A stretch of 47,231 bases of DNA from Merismopedia glauca CCAP 1448/3 (lineage in GTDB: Bacteria > Cyanobacteriota > Cyanobacteriia > Cyanobacteriales > CCAP-1448): NCBI RefSeq assembly GCF_003003775.1, contig NZ_PVWJ01000024.1:1-47231 (forward strand), given 5' to 3'. The position numbers and the translations under genes were made by a program. The notes below the pieces were generated by a model that had not been told where the DNA came from, made no database searches, and was given only the letters and a program-made list of their open reading frames with translations. Shown piece after piece: positions 16,279 to 25,467 of this stretch (the first letter of the stretch is position 1; every line of letters starts with the position of its first letter).

Positions 16279-17391
16279 ATGGAAATCGGTGTCCCCAAAG
16301 AAACCAAAGACCAAGAATTTCGGGTAGGTTTAAGTCCTAGTAGCGTTAGAGTTTTACAAGAAAACGGTCACTCAGTATTTGTAGAAACTAGGGCAGGAGA
16401 TGGGGCGGGATTTACCGATAGAGATTATATTCAAGTTGGGGCGCAGATAGTTCCTGATGCTGCTGGAGCCTGGAATCGAGAGCTAGTCATCAAAGTTAAA
16501 GAGCCTTTAGCACCAGAGTATGATTTTTTGCAGAAAGGGCAGATTTTATTTACTTATCTGCATCTAGCGGCCGATCGCCCCTTGACTGAAAGCCTGATCG
16601 ATTCTGGAGTGAGCGCGATCGCCTACGAAACCGTTGAACTTCCTGACGGTAAATTGCCCTTACTTACCCCCATGAGCATCATTGCTGGACGGCTATCAAT
16701 TCAGTTTGGCGCTCAGTTTTTAGAGCGTCAGCAAGGGGGTCGAGGTTTATTACTAGGTGGAGTTCCAGGAGTTAGACCAGGTAAAGTCGTGATTTTGGGC
16801 GGTGGAGTAGTCGGAACAGAAGCAGCGCGTATTGCTGTGGGATTTGGCGCTCAAGTCCAGATTTTAGACGTAAACATCGATCGCCTCTCGTATTTAGAAA
16901 CCTTGTTTGGATCGAGGGTAGAACTGCTCTACAGCAACTCTTCGCAAATTGAGACAGTGGTTCCCCAAGCCGATCTCCTAGTTGGTGCAGTCCTAGTTCC
17001 AGGGAAACGCGCTCCGATCTTAGTAAATCGGGAATTAGTCGAACAAATGCGCCCTGGTTCCGTGATTGTCGATGTCGCGGTAGATCAAGGTGGTTGTATT
17101 GCTACCTCTCACCCCACCTCCCACACTCACCCCACCTATATTGATTCAGGAATCGTGCATTATGGAGTGCCAAATATGCCAGGAGCAGTGCCTTGGACAG
17201 CTACCCAAGCCTTAAATAATAGTACTTTGCCATATGTCCTCAAACTGGCTAATCGAGGCATGACAGCCCTAAAAATTGACCCTGCATTAGGTAGAGGGTT
17301 AAACGTGCAACAGCATCATTTAGTTCATCCTGCTGTTAAAGAAGTTTTTCCCGATCTGAAGACTACCCCTGAGTGGGAAGTTAACTTCTAG
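16279..17391 (+). CDS. ald: Alanine dehydrogenase
   Basis: NAD-dependent, reversible deamination of L-alanine to pyruvate and ammonia in the cytosol. The 370-residue protein starts [18 protein letters not shown], the family N terminus with substrate-binding Arg. It also has VIKVKEPL (Lys), [12 protein letters not shown] (catalytic His), the NAD-binding [17 protein letters not shown] and [17 protein letters not shown] lies 7-11 nt before the ATG. The last 11 bp overlap the convergent transporter gene. Length and motifs are standard. Confidence 0.96.
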   Translation: MEIGVPKETKDQEFRVGLSPSSVRVLQENGHSVFVETRAGDGAGFTDRDYIQVGAQIVPDAAGAWNRELVIKVKEPLAPEYDFLQKGQILFTYLHLAADRPLTESLIDSGVSAIAYETVELPDGKLPLLTPMSIIAGRLSIQFGAQFLERQQGGRGLLLGGVPGVRPGKVVILGGGVVGTEAARIAVGFGAQVQILDVNIDRLSYLETLFGSRVELLYSNSSQIETVVPQADLLVGAVLVPGKRAPILVNRELVEQMRPGSVIVDVAVDQGGCIATSHPTSHTHPTYIDSGIVHYGVPNMPGAVPWTATQALNNSTLPYVLKLANRGMTALKIDPALGRGLNVQQHHLVHPAVKEVFPDLKTTPEWEVNF

Positions 17392-17827
17392 CCAGAGTTA
17401 GGATGCCCAAAAAGATTAATAAACCACCTAGTAGGGTTTTGCCATCTACATTTCCTTCCTGATACAACCAGGTAGAAAAGATGGCAACAAAAAACGGGTA
17501 GCTAATCTCAATGAAACTAGCTTTGGTGGCTGTACCTTGAGCGATCGCCGCAAAAATCAGCAGTGTGCTGCAACAGCCTAAAAATACTACTAAAGCAAAA
17601 AGATACAAGTTTTTGCTGGTGGCATAACTGGCAAACTCGTTTAAATGCAGTTGTTTTTGGAAAAAACTGTAAATAATTAAGTAAGTCAGCGCTTGCGCCA
17701 CTGTGTACGCAACTGTCAACAGAGTAGTTGGAACAGTTTTTAGCAGTTGTTCGCTGGTGGCGTACTGCAACCCCCACATGATGGCTGCGCCTAAAGCATA
17801 GACTAACCAGAGATATTTTTGAAGCAT
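17381..17827 (-). CDS. Half-size EamA/DMT-family membrane protein
   Basis: A 148-residue hydrophobic protein with about five membrane helices and one EamA repeat (GAAIMWGLQYATSEQLLK, ending EGNVDGKTLLGGLLIFLGIL). Typical EamA transporters have two repeats and ten helices. This one is half-size and would have to dimerise, as EmrE-type DMT proteins do. The transported compound cannot be predicted. Its 3' end overlaps ald by 11 bp in convergent orientation. Confidence 0.8.
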   Translation of the reverse strand: MLQKYLWLVYALGAAIMWGLQYATSEQLLKTVPTTLLTVAYTVAQALTYLIIYSFFQKQLHLNEFASYATSKNLYLFALVVFLGCCSTLLIFAAIAQGTATKASFIEISYPFFVAIFSTWLYQEGNVDGKTLLGGLLIFLGILTLARS

Positions 17828-18053
17828 ATTGGCGCAAAAAGTGGCGATGGCTAGATAGATTGTCTAAATCTTATCGCAGCTATCGAGTTAGTTTGCTTTT
17901 TTAGACAAGGTTGAATCCACCTGATTTGCTGTAATTATTGGCAAACAGAATGTGGAAATTACGGAAAAATTTGATTTTTAAGTCATAAGTGTGATTGTTG
18001 GTAGATCTTAGGGAAGTCTTTTTACAAGTTTATTGAAAAAATTTAGAATATAT

Positions 18054-18641
18054 ATGCTTCACCCTGCTACAGAACTACGTTTTATTAATTCAGAAATTGG
18101 ATATGGTGTATTTGCTACCGAATTTATCCCACATGGAACGATTACTTGGGTGCGCGATAGCTTAGATCAAACTTTTTCTCCAGCCGAATTTATTGCCATG
18201 TCAGCTATGTCTGAGGTTTATCACGAACAGCTAACCAAGTATGCTTACCGAGACGAAGTTGGAGACTACGTACTTTGTTGGGATTTAGGTAGATTTATGA
18301 ATCACTCCTGCAATCCCTCTTGCTTGGGGTATAACCTAGATTTGGAAATGGCTGTGCGGGATATTGCACCTGGAGAGGAGTTAACTAGTGATTACTCGAC
18401 ATTTCATCTGACTAATGATGAAGGTTTTGCTTGCAGTTGTAGTTCCCTTAATTGCCGGAATTTCGTGAGTCATCACGATGTGCAGACTCAAAGCGATCGC
18501 TGGTATTATCTCATGCGTCAAGCTTTTTTATTAGCTGATGATGTGGCTCAGCCTTTAGATCGTCTGATGACTCCTCAACAGAGGCAAAAAGCTATCCAGA
18601 AATTGTTGCTATCTCAACCCTTACTCATATCAAATCACTAA
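18054..18641 (+). CDS. SET-domain protein lysine methyltransferase
   Basis: A 195-residue protein from the ATG at 18054; the frame stays open seven codons upstream to a TTG at 18033. It has the SET N-terminal strand (IGYGVFATEFIPHGTI), the SAM-binding pseudoknot motif GRFMNHSCNPSCLGY and the catalytic GEELTSDYSTF. A cysteine-rich post-SET-like segment C-x-C-x4-C (CSCSSLNC) could, with the NHSC cysteine, bind zinc. SET enzymes methylate lysines of histones or other proteins; bacterial targets are mostly unknown. It is a single gene. Confidence 0.85.
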   Translation: MLHPATELRFINSEIGYGVFATEFIPHGTITWVRDSLDQTFSPAEFIAMSAMSEVYHEQLTKYAYRDEVGDYVLCWDLGRFMNHSCNPSCLGYNLDLEMAVRDIAPGEELTSDYSTFHLTNDEGFACSCSSLNCRNFVSHHDVQTQSDRWYYLMRQAFLLADDVAQPLDRLMTPQQRQKAIQKLLLSQPLLISNH

Positions 18642-18682
18642 ATACTTTTTTATATAGAGGCGTAGCAGTGCTTTTAATTATA

Positions 18683-18709
18683 TAGAGACGTAGCACTGCT
18701 ACGTCTCTA
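18683..18709. repeat. Perfect 13-bp inverted repeat TAGAGACGTAGCA
   Basis: TAGAGACGTAGCA (18683-18695), one C, then its reverse complement (18697-18709). A diverged partial copy (TAGAGGCGTAGCAGTGC) precedes it at about 18654. A related phrase (GTGCTACGTCTATACAGAAAT) occurs at about 24663-24683. It is a non-coding dispersed palindrome, between the SET gene and the convergent membrane protein gene. Confidence 0.85.
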
Positions 18710-18751
18710 CAGAAATATCGGACTTATGCAAGAGGTATAATCTCTATTTAA

Positions 18752-19393
18752 TTAAGCGTTAGTGACAATCTCTGTTTTGCGAGGATTGCGAGTGCCAATA
18801 GAAGCTCCAATTAACGAAGCCACTAACCCTAATAATGAACCAAATACGAACGACCAGCCTACCCTAGCTGCATTACCAGCAATGTCGCGAGTTTCTTGAG
18901 CCGTTACGTTAGGAACATCATTAGCATTAGGAGGTCTAACGCCGCTTTGCTGAGCTTGATTAATAATTTCTCCGGCATTAGAAGCAATCAGACCAAAAGC
19001 TCCTGAGACACCATTAGCCAACAACCAAGCACTAATTGCTAAAGTACTTGCCCACAGAATAGCACCATTTAATAAAGCGGTATTACGGTTAATCGGTCCA
19101 CAAGCACGAGCAGTAATCCAACCACCAACTAAAAGAGAGATAAATAAGCTAATAATTGACCAAATACCAACAGCCGAACTAACATTATCTAAGTTACTGC
19201 GAGGCGCTCCCGATCCAGAAATATTAGTAGCTCCTACGGCTGCTCCTAAAGCACTTAAGATTAGTTGAACGCTTAAAGCAACTACTAAGCCTGCAAATAT
19301 TGGTCCCCAACGAACGCGATCGTGATAATCATTAACCGCCACCACGCTAGAGCGTTCAATTACTCTTTCACCAGGTCTATCAACGTAAGCCAT
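18752..19393 (-). CDS. Conserved membrane protein of unknown function, four predicted helices
   Basis: A 213-residue protein with a hydrophilic N terminus and hydrophobic helices at about 29-54, 76-97, 107-131 and 178-204. Small residues (G/A/S) are abundant in all helices. The segment RWGPIFAGLVVALSVQLILS resembles membrane proteins found in both cyanobacteria and alphaproteobacteria, but I cannot name the family. A good ribosome binding site (GGAGAA) precedes the ATG. It is divergent, across 284 bp, from a PRC-barrel/DUF2382 gene, which hints at shared stress regulation. Confidence 0.8.
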   Translation of the reverse strand: MAYVDRPGERVIERSSVVAVNDYHDRVRWGPIFAGLVVALSVQLILSALGAAVGATNISGSGAPRSNLDNVSSAVGIWSIISLFISLLVGGWITARACGPINRNTALLNGAILWASTLAISAWLLANGVSGAFGLIASNAGEIINQAQQSGVRPPNANDVPNVTAQETRDIAGNAARVGWSFVFGSLLGLVASLIGASIGTRNPRKTEIVTNA

Positions 19394-19677
19394 AACTTCT
19401 CCTTCAAGAAAATATTGCCAAGTATAAAATTCATCAGTAATTAAGCCTAATCGTACTTATCTATCGACTTTTTCACATCTATCGTCAGGTAGAAAAGAGG
19501 GTGCAACTTAAGAATAAAAAGTCAACTTTAGACTATTTCTTCTGAATGAAATTTTGGCTAAAGTAGCGACTTTAGTTAACTGCTAAATGATTCATTGGAA
19601 AGATTAAAAATCATAGAGGTAAAACGTAGTATTGGTTCAAAGATAGAACTGGAAATACAAGATACAGGATTAGTCCG

Positions 19678-20607
19678 ATGCAATTACATAGAATCAAAGA
19701 TTACGATCCTAACTATCGCGATTACTTAGGAAATGACGATATTCTCGGCTTTGATGTCTACAGCAGTGATGACAAAGTTGGTTCTGTAGATGACTTAATA
19801 GTTGACGAAGAAGGAAATTTTAGATATCTAGTTCTCAACACCGGTTTGTGGATTTTTGGTAAGAAAGTTCTCTTACCTGTTGGTCGCGCTCGTCTCGCTT
19901 ACGCTGACCATCGTGTTTATGTTGATGGGATGAGCCGCGAACAAGTCGAAAATCTCCCAGAGTATGACGAAAATTTGACTCTGGACTACGATTATGAAGA
20001 GAGAGTTAGAAATGTTTATCGTCCATCTTCCCAAGCTGCTACGCTACCGTTGGATACTGGCATGACAGATACAATGGGACTAGATACAGGTGTTACACCT
20101 GCAAATATGGTGACTGCACCTCCTATGCCTGTAGATAGCGCTCCTTATAGCTACGATCGCGATCGAGATCTGTACGATTTAGATGACGAAAACCGTATGA
20201 ATCTAAAGCTATACCAAGAGCGATTAATTGCTAATAAAACTCGCCACAAAACTGGAGAGGTTAGCGTTGGTAAACGAGTTGAAACCGAAACGGCTAGAGT
20301 CGATGTACCTCTAGAAAAAGAACGGATAGTGATTGAGCGGGTTGGTTCCACAGGGTCTAACGTAGCTGTAGCGCCAGGAGAGGCAGCTTTCCGAGATGGA
20401 GAGGTTAGCCGCATGGAAGTTTATGAAGAAGTGGCTGATATCCATAAGGAAGCCTTTGTCCGCGAACAGGTAAGCGTCCGTAAAGAAGTCGATCGCGAAA
20501 CCGCCACCGCAGAGGAAAAGCTTCGTCGAGAGGAGTTAGACGTTCAAACTGAAGGTACGCCTGTAGTCAGTTCTGAAACTAATCGTCAAAATAACGACCC
20601 ACTTTAA
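19678..20607 (+). CDS. PRC-barrel and DUF2382 (YsnF-type) protein, copy 1
   Basis: A 309-residue soluble acidic protein. Residues 1-105 form a PRC barrel (ILGFDVYSSDDKVGSVDDLI, then FRYLVLNTG). A disordered linker follows, then a DUF2382 domain at about 178-290 (LYQERLIANKTRHKTGEVSV, VETETARVDVPLEKERIVIE, then RKEVDRET). DUF2382/YsnF proteins are associated with general stress responses; the molecular role is unknown. The second half of the domain is rich in alternating acidic and basic residues. A diverged paralogue follows at 20891. Confidence 0.9.
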   Translation: MQLHRIKDYDPNYRDYLGNDDILGFDVYSSDDKVGSVDDLIVDEEGNFRYLVLNTGLWIFGKKVLLPVGRARLAYADHRVYVDGMSREQVENLPEYDENLTLDYDYEERVRNVYRPSSQAATLPLDTGMTDTMGLDTGVTPANMVTAPPMPVDSAPYSYDRDRDLYDLDDENRMNLKLYQERLIANKTRHKTGEVSVGKRVETETARVDVPLEKERIVIERVGSTGSNVAVAPGEAAFRDGEVSRMEVYEEVADIHKEAFVREQVSVRKEVDRETATAEEKLRREELDVQTEGTPVVSSETNRQNNDPL

Positions 20608-20611
20608 CCAA

Positions 20612-20726
20612 TAGACTTCTTGCATGAGTCCGATATTTCTGGCGTATCGGGAATCGGGATATGCGCTGCGCGCAGCCTGCGGCTACGGGAGTGCTTCGAC
20701 ATTGCTTTAGTTTTGCAAGAGGTCTA
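20612..20726. repeat. MITE-like element, family A, copy 1
   Basis: Ends TAGACTTCTTGCA (20612-20624) and TGCAAGAGGTCTA (20714-20726) form imperfect terminal inverted repeats (12 of 13). The interior holds a GC-rich 35-bp core (20656-20690) that recurs perfectly, inverted, at 40572-40606, including the palindrome GCTGCGCGCAGC. There is no coding capacity. It lies between the two PRC-barrel genes. Confidence 0.8.
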
Positions 20727-20890
20727 ATGAAGAGGGAATAGGGCAAAAGACTGGCTTGGTTCCTCAACCTGTCAGATTTTTCCTCCGTTAAGATAGCACT
20801 TTGATGAGTGAGAAAGTCAGTAATGCAGGTGGAGCCGCCACTGGCTCTACCTGCATTTTGCAGAAATTAGTTTTATTAGTGAATTGATTT

Positions 20891-21973
20891 ATGTTAGTTA
20901 GACTTAGCGAATTAAGTGGTAAATATCTGCAAATTTTAGGAAATAAAGATATTCAAAATTATGAGGTTTATAATAACTATAAACAAGTAATTGGTAGAGT
21001 TGTAGATGCTCTATTAGATGAACAAAGAAATGTCCGTTTTCTCATCATCAATCTAGCTCCAGAAATTGCTAATAAACAAGTCCTATTGCCTTGGCAAGTA
21101 GAGCGTATAGACATTAATAATGAGCGTATTTACGTAGACAAAATCAGCCCAGATGAAGCTGCAAATTTACCAAATTATAATCCGGTTGGCAAGGAGCTAG
21201 AAAATCTCAATATTCCGCCAGTAAAGACTAAATTGCCTTTAAACGAGCCACAATTTTATCAGCCAGAAATTATCGGACAACTTGAATCTTGTGCCCCTCT
21301 AGAAGCTTGTGCGTCTCTAGAATCGTCAGTCTTTTTAACTCCATTATGGCAAATAGAGAAGTTGGCGGCGGTTCCCGCTACGTCGATGGAACCAACGGCT
21401 AAAAAGCTAGATCCAGTAGTTAGTTTACCTGTAGATATGAATTCTGAAGAGACGGAAAGTAGCACAAATTTACCAGTGATGGAACCTAATAGAGAGATTG
21501 AAAATGCGATCGCATTTTCAGAACTGACAGATAGTACATTAATAGAACCACCAACCTTAATTGTACCCCCAACAGCACAAAGGCAAATTATTGATGCCCA
21601 AATTATTAATCTTCTCCAAGAACGGCTAGTAATCGATCGCCAACGCCGCAAAATTGGTGAAGTGATTGTGCGGAAAGAGATAGAAACTCGAATAGTTGAA
21701 GTTCCCGTGCGCCGAGAAAAGTTAATTGTTGAGCAGATTAGTCCCGAACGCAAACAACTAGCTTCTATTGACTTAGGATTAACTACAAATGATAGCGTTC
21801 AACTGATAGAAGAAGTTAACCCTAACCAAACTGTGAGCCATGAGTTTTCTTCCCCAGAAGCTGCTACAGAATTTTTGCAAGGTTTAACGAATCAATCTAA
21901 CTTAAATTTGGACAAGATCCGGATAGATTTAACTTTTTATGCCCCTATAAGTACCCGTGCAAAATTAATTTAA
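20891..21973 (+). CDS. PRC-barrel and DUF2382 protein, copy 2
   Basis: A 360-residue paralogue of the gene at 19678. The PRC barrel (residues 1-100) contains YEVYNNYKQVIGRVVDALLD and RFLIINLAP. The DUF2382-like domain (about 236-345) contains LLQERLVIDRQRRKIGEVIV and VPVRREKLIVEQIS. The linker (about 105-235) is long, proline/glutamate-rich and unrelated to that of copy 1. Sequence identity between the copies looks low outside the motifs, so the duplication is old. It follows copy 1 by 283 bp, containing a MITE-like element, so the two are probably transcribed separately. Confidence 0.88.
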   Translation: MLVRLSELSGKYLQILGNKDIQNYEVYNNYKQVIGRVVDALLDEQRNVRFLIINLAPEIANKQVLLPWQVERIDINNERIYVDKISPDEAANLPNYNPVGKELENLNIPPVKTKLPLNEPQFYQPEIIGQLESCAPLEACASLESSVFLTPLWQIEKLAAVPATSMEPTAKKLDPVVSLPVDMNSEETESSTNLPVMEPNREIENAIAFSELTDSTLIEPPTLIVPPTAQRQIIDAQIINLLQERLVIDRQRRKIGEVIVRKEIETRIVEVPVRREKLIVEQISPERKQLASIDLGLTTNDSVQLIEEVNPNQTVSHEFSSPEAATEFLQGLTNQSNLNLDKIRIDLTFYAPISTRAKLI

Positions 21974-21982
21974 GATTTGGCT

Positions 21983-22017
21983 GAGTAACGAGTAACGAGT
22001 AAAGAGTAAAGAGTAAT
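21983..22017. repeat. Heptamer tandem repeat GAGTAAM x5
   Basis: GAGTAAC, GAGTAAC, GAGTAAA, GAGTAAA, GAGTAAT in direct succession, just after the second PRC-barrel gene. The same family recurs at 28393-28420 and 41935-41955. The rest of the 197-bp convergent spacer to nadB shows no gene. Confidence 0.9.
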
Positions 22018-22170
22018 TGAGATAATTGGGAACTAGTGCAGATTTATACCCATAATTTTGCTTAGCTACTTATCATCTTAAACATCTCCGCATCCCCGTG
22101 TCTCCCTTCTCCATGTCTCAACGCCACAAATGTTAAAAACATACTCGTCAAAGATCTCCCTTATCTCCCC

Positions 22171-23877
22171 TTACTTTCCTCTAGAAGAGCGGCTCCACTC
22201 ACCCTTTTCTACTAGGGTGTGAACTTCCCACTCAGATTGTACTTGAGGAAAGTCACTCCGATAGTGCCCGCCACGGCTTTCAATTCTAAATTCAGCACTT
22301 TTGAGAATTAATTGGGCAATAGTTAGTAAATTGTAGGTTTCTGCCCAATTACGTAAAGCTGGTTCATCTTCTAACGCTGTGAGTTTAATATTAGTTCCTG
22401 GGGCGATCGCTTGCAATTTTTGAGTCAGGGGTAATTGCTCAAACTCCGATTGCCAAATTTCGACTTGAGCGATCGCTTGGTCTAAAACCTCTTTTTCTCG
22501 CGAAATTCCCGCACTTTGCCACATTAGTCGGGGAATTTGCTGTCTTAAAACCGATATTTTATCCTGGACTTCTATAGGTATCTCTAAACTCACCGTTTCT
22601 ACCTGCAAATTAGAAACTGGATCGAAATCTGGTAACTCAATTTGAGATAGTCGCGCTCCAAAAACGATACATTCTAATAAAGAATTACTTGCCAAGCGAT
22701 TGGCTCCATGCACCCCGGTACTAGCAGTTTCGCCGATCGCATACAATCTAGAAATAGATGTGTGATTCATCAAATCGGTGACAATTCCCCCCATCCAATA
22801 GTGCGCCGCCGGAGCCACTGGAATCGGCTCGGTGAGAATATCAATTCCCCAATGTTGACAAACGCGAATAATATTGGGAAAGCGCTGGCGAATCTTATCT
22901 GGGGGAATTGGTCGTAAATCTAACCAAACATTAGCTGTAGCTATATCTGTTGCCGTTTTCTGTAAATGACTAAAAATTGCTCGACTCACCACATCTCTAG
23001 GCGCTAATTCTCCGGCGGGATGGTAATCAAACACAAACCTCTTACCTTGGGAATCTACTAAATGAGCGCCTTCACCCCGAACCGCTTCACTAATTAAAAA
23101 CCGAGGCGCGCCGGGATAAGTCAAAGCGGTGGGATGGAACTGGAAAAACTCTAAATCTCGCAATAAAGCACCAGCGCGATAAGCTATAGCCACTCCATCT
23201 CCCGTACTTACCGCCGGATTAGTAGTTTGGGCATAAACTTGTCCCCCACCACCTGTAGCGAGAACTACTACTTTAGCTCGAATCCAGGTAATTTCACCTT
23301 GATACAGAACGCTAGCGCCTTGACACCGATGAGTTTCGGGATGCAACCACAAACTTAAAGCTAAAGCTGGGGCAAAAACCTCAATATTCTCTCTACCTAA
23401 GACTTGTTCAGTCAAGGTACTCACCATCGCCCTACCCGTCGTATCGGCTGCGTGGAGAACCCTAGGGCGAGAATGGGCAGCTTCTAGAGTCAGGGCTAAT
23501 TTATCCCCACTGCGATCGAATCCTACCCCCATATTGACTAAAGATTTGATGCAAGTAGCCGCGTTATCTACCAAAAATTGAACTGCTTCTGGTTCGCATA
23601 AACCTGCTCCCGCCCTTAGAGTATCTGCAAAATGCAGTTCAGGTGAATCATTGGGATCTACAGCCGCCGCAATACCGCCTTGCGCCCAGTCGCTAGCAGA
23701 TACTTGTAGGGTATCTTTGCTCAATAAACCTACTCGCCAAGTATCGGGTATGCACAAAGTTGCATACAATCCCGCCGCACCTGCACCAACTACCAATACA
23801 TCTAACTCAGCAGGGATTTTGCTACTGAATAAAGCTTGAGAATCAGGGTTGATACCAGCCAAAGAATATTTCCTCAA
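22171..23877 (-). CDS. nadB: L-aspartate oxidase
   Basis: FAD enzyme oxidising L-aspartate to iminoaspartate, the first step of de novo NAD synthesis in the cytosol. The 568-residue protein has the FAD motif VLVVGAGAAGLYATL, SASDWAQGGIAAAV, the substrate loop HFADTLRAGAGLCEPEAV, SRPRVLHAADTTGRAM, and GVHGANRLASNSLLECIVFG with the active-site arginine after it. The N-terminal start is uncertain: the frame opens with a TTG at 23877 and no ATG precedes the FAD motif. The next enzyme, NadA, is not in the window. Confidence 0.95.
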   Translation of the reverse strand: MRKYSLAGINPDSQALFSSKIPAELDVLVVGAGAAGLYATLCIPDTWRVGLLSKDTLQVSASDWAQGGIAAAVDPNDSPELHFADTLRAGAGLCEPEAVQFLVDNAATCIKSLVNMGVGFDRSGDKLALTLEAAHSRPRVLHAADTTGRAMVSTLTEQVLGRENIEVFAPALALSLWLHPETHRCQGASVLYQGEITWIRAKVVVLATGGGGQVYAQTTNPAVSTGDGVAIAYRAGALLRDLEFFQFHPTALTYPGAPRFLISEAVRGEGAHLVDSQGKRFVFDYHPAGELAPRDVVSRAIFSHLQKTATDIATANVWLDLRPIPPDKIRQRFPNIIRVCQHWGIDILTEPIPVAPAAHYWMGGIVTDLMNHTSISRLYAIGETASTGVHGANRLASNSLLECIVFGARLSQIELPDFDPVSNLQVETVSLEIPIEVQDKISVLRQQIPRLMWQSAGISREKEVLDQAIAQVEIWQSEFEQLPLTQKLQAIAPGTNIKLTALEDEPALRNWAETYNLLTIAQLILKSAEFRIESRGGHYRSDFPQVQSEWEVHTLVEKGEWSRSSRGK

Positions 23878-23894
23878 GGGCGATGATAGAAATA

Positions 23895-23918
23895 ACCCAC
23901 TCTACAACGAGAGTGGGT
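23895..23918 (-). terminator. Hairpin between psbU and nadB
   Basis: ACCCACTCT and AGAGTGGGT form a 9-bp stem around ACAACG. On the minus strand, downstream of psbU, it is followed by TATTTCT, a weak T-tract. It is a plausible psbU terminator that separates it from nadB. Confidence 0.55.
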
Positions 23919-23997
23919 ATTTAGGACAATTAACAGATCGTCTCTGCCAACAAACAATGTGGATCTGCTTAGTCTCAGAAGCACGAAGAAACAAATG

Positions 23998-24438
23998 TTA
24001 GTAAATTCCGTTGTTGTAGCGATCGTCTCCTTCTACAAAAGTTCCCTCTACATCAGTGATGGTAAAGTGGTCTAAGTTAGAGTGGAGGAGATCTTTTTGA
24101 GCTTCAGTTAATCCAGGTAATTCTAAAATGTCCTGTACGTTTTTGTAAGGAGCATTAGCCACGATTTTCCCGGCTATGGTGGGATATAGTCCTGGATATT
24201 GTCTAAAAGCTCTAACGTTAGTATTATTTACATCGATCTTTTTCCCGAATTCAGTGCCTAGTTTGGCATCAGCCGCATTGCGTAAAGCTTCGCCTGTGGG
24301 GGCGGCACTTGCTATTAGGGCGTTACCAGCGATCGCACTATCAAACTTAGCAGCTACAGCATTCGGCTGCCATCCTAACCATCCCCAGCAGCCCAGCACT
24401 AGAGAGAAAACTGCTAGCAGACGTACTATACCTTTCAT
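23998..24438 (-). CDS. psbU: Photosystem II extrinsic protein PsbU (12 kDa)
   Basis: Lumenal protein that stabilises the oxygen-evolving complex with PsbO and PsbV. The signal peptide is about 30 residues ([17 protein letters not shown]... ending AVAA). The mature part has the helix-hairpin-helix-like core [20 protein letters not shown] and [13 protein letters not shown], ending DDRYNNGIY. The ATG at 24438 is chosen because TTAGGAGG ends 7 nt upstream; a GTG at 24456 or ATG at 24444 would lie at or on the ribosome binding site. From this start the precursor is 146 residues. It is divergent from the peroxiredoxin gene. Confidence 0.96.
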   Translation of the reverse strand: MKGIVRLLAVFSLVLGCWGWLGWQPNAVAAKFDSAIAGNALIASAAPTGEALRNAADAKLGTEFGKKIDVNNTNVRAFRQYPGLYPTIAGKIVANAPYKNVQDILELPGLTEAQKDLLHSNLDHFTITDVEGTFVEGDDRYNNGIY

Positions 24439-24783
24439 GAACATTCCTCCTAACACAGCTTAGTTGAGATCAAACTTGTCTCTATTAGTTTAAGTTTTAT
24501 TTTCTATCCTCTCATTTTATTGCCTTAAAGTACCAGCTACATCAATGGCATGAAACAATCAACTTTGGATTACTAAAATTTAAGTATTTCCTAAAACTTC
24601 ATACTCCGACCGGAAAACCGGAGTATTATGTAGCCAAGATGTAGCACTTCGGCTTAGCTCAGTGCTACGTCTATACAGAAATCAGAAGTCAGAAATCAGA
24701 AGTTTTCACCCATTTGATCGACTGGCGGCTTATTTCCCTGAGACTGTATTCGCTTCTTTTGTTTAGACTGTTTAGGAATTAGT
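24439..24783. other. 345-bp divergent intergenic region, psbU and peroxiredoxin
   Basis: No gene is visible. It holds the psbU ribosome binding site and a hairpin ATACTCCG/CGGAGTAT (24601-24626) enclosing CCGGAAAACCGG. It also holds a dispersed phrase GTGCTACGTCTATACAGAAAT (24663-24683) and CAGAAATC/CAGAAGT heptamers (24676-24704). GGAATT lies 6-11 nt before the peroxiredoxin ATG. Confidence 0.6.
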
Positions 24784-25422
24784 ATGACTCTTAGATTAGG
24801 CGATACCGTACCTAACTTTACCCAAGATTCGACAGACGGAACCATTGACTTTTACAATTGGGCTGGAGATAGCTGGGTAATACTCTTCTCTCACCCAAAA
24901 GACTTTACCCCAGTTTGCACTACCGAATTAGGTGAAGTAGCGCGCTTGAAACCTGAGTTTGACAAACGCAATGTCAAAGCTATAGCTTTGAGTGTTGATG
25001 ATGTCGAGTCTCACAATGGTTGGGTTGGGGATATTGAAGAAACCCAAGGATCGAAACTGAATTACCCTATTTTGGCAGATCCAGACAAGAAAGTATCGGA
25101 TTTGTATGACATGATCCATCCTAATGCCAATGCGATGGTGACAGTGCGATCGGTGTTTGTGATCGATCCCAACAAAAAACTCCGGTTGACGATTACTTAT
25201 CCACCTAGCACTGGACGCAATTTTGATGAGATTATACGGGTGATTGACTCACTACAGTTAACCGATCATCATAGCGTTGCTACCCCAGCTAATTGGCAAG
25301 ATGGAGGTGATTGCGTCATTGTTCCTACTCTTACCGATCCAGAGGAAATGAAGCAAAAATTCCCTAAAGGTTGGAAGGAAGTTAAACCCTACCTACGCAT
25401 GACTCCTCAACCCAATAAGTAA
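24784..25422 (+). CDS. 1-Cys peroxiredoxin (Prx6 family)
   Basis: Reduces hydrogen peroxide and organic hydroperoxides in the cytosol. The 212-residue protein has the peroxidatic motif FTPVCTTELGE (Cys near residue 46) with SHPKDF before it. The long Prx6-type C-terminal arm is PANWQDGGDCVIVPTL then KGWKEVKPYLRMTP. A second Cys (GGDC) sits at the position seen in other Prx6 proteins and is not a classical 2-Cys resolving residue. It is a single gene divergent from psbU and convergent with the RNA-binding protein gene. Confidence 0.95.
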   Translation: MTLRLGDTVPNFTQDSTDGTIDFYNWAGDSWVILFSHPKDFTPVCTTELGEVARLKPEFDKRNVKAIALSVDDVESHNGWVGDIEETQGSKLNYPILADPDKKVSDLYDMIHPNANAMVTVRSVFVIDPNKKLRLTITYPPSTGRNFDEIIRVIDSLQLTDHHSVATPANWQDGGDCVIVPTLTDPEEMKQKFPKGWKEVKPYLRMTPQPNK

Positions 25423-25437
25423 GCTAGATCTGGGCGC

Positions 25438-25462
25438 AAAAAAAGGGGAACCAGCGTTCCCC
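25438..25462 (-). terminator. Rho-independent terminator of the RNA-binding protein gene
   Basis: GGGGAAC and GTTCCCC (25445-25451, 25456-25462) form a 7-bp GC-rich stem with a 4-nt loop. Read on the minus strand it is followed directly by seven T (25438-25444 are A on the plus strand). This is the clearest intrinsic terminator in the window. Confidence 0.8.
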
Positions 25463-25467
25463 AGCTT

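Noticed and set aside
17517-17837. 106-codon minus-strand ORF overlapping the EamA gene
   Set aside because: Same-strand alternative frame of a membrane protein with a clear EamA repeat; the alternative lacks hydrophobic periodicity and motifs.
21259-21753. 164-codon minus-strand ORF inside the second PRC-barrel gene
   Set aside because: Low-complexity Ser/Thr/Ile composition, antisense to a gene with clear domains; a shadow of biased codon use in the linker and DUF2382 region.
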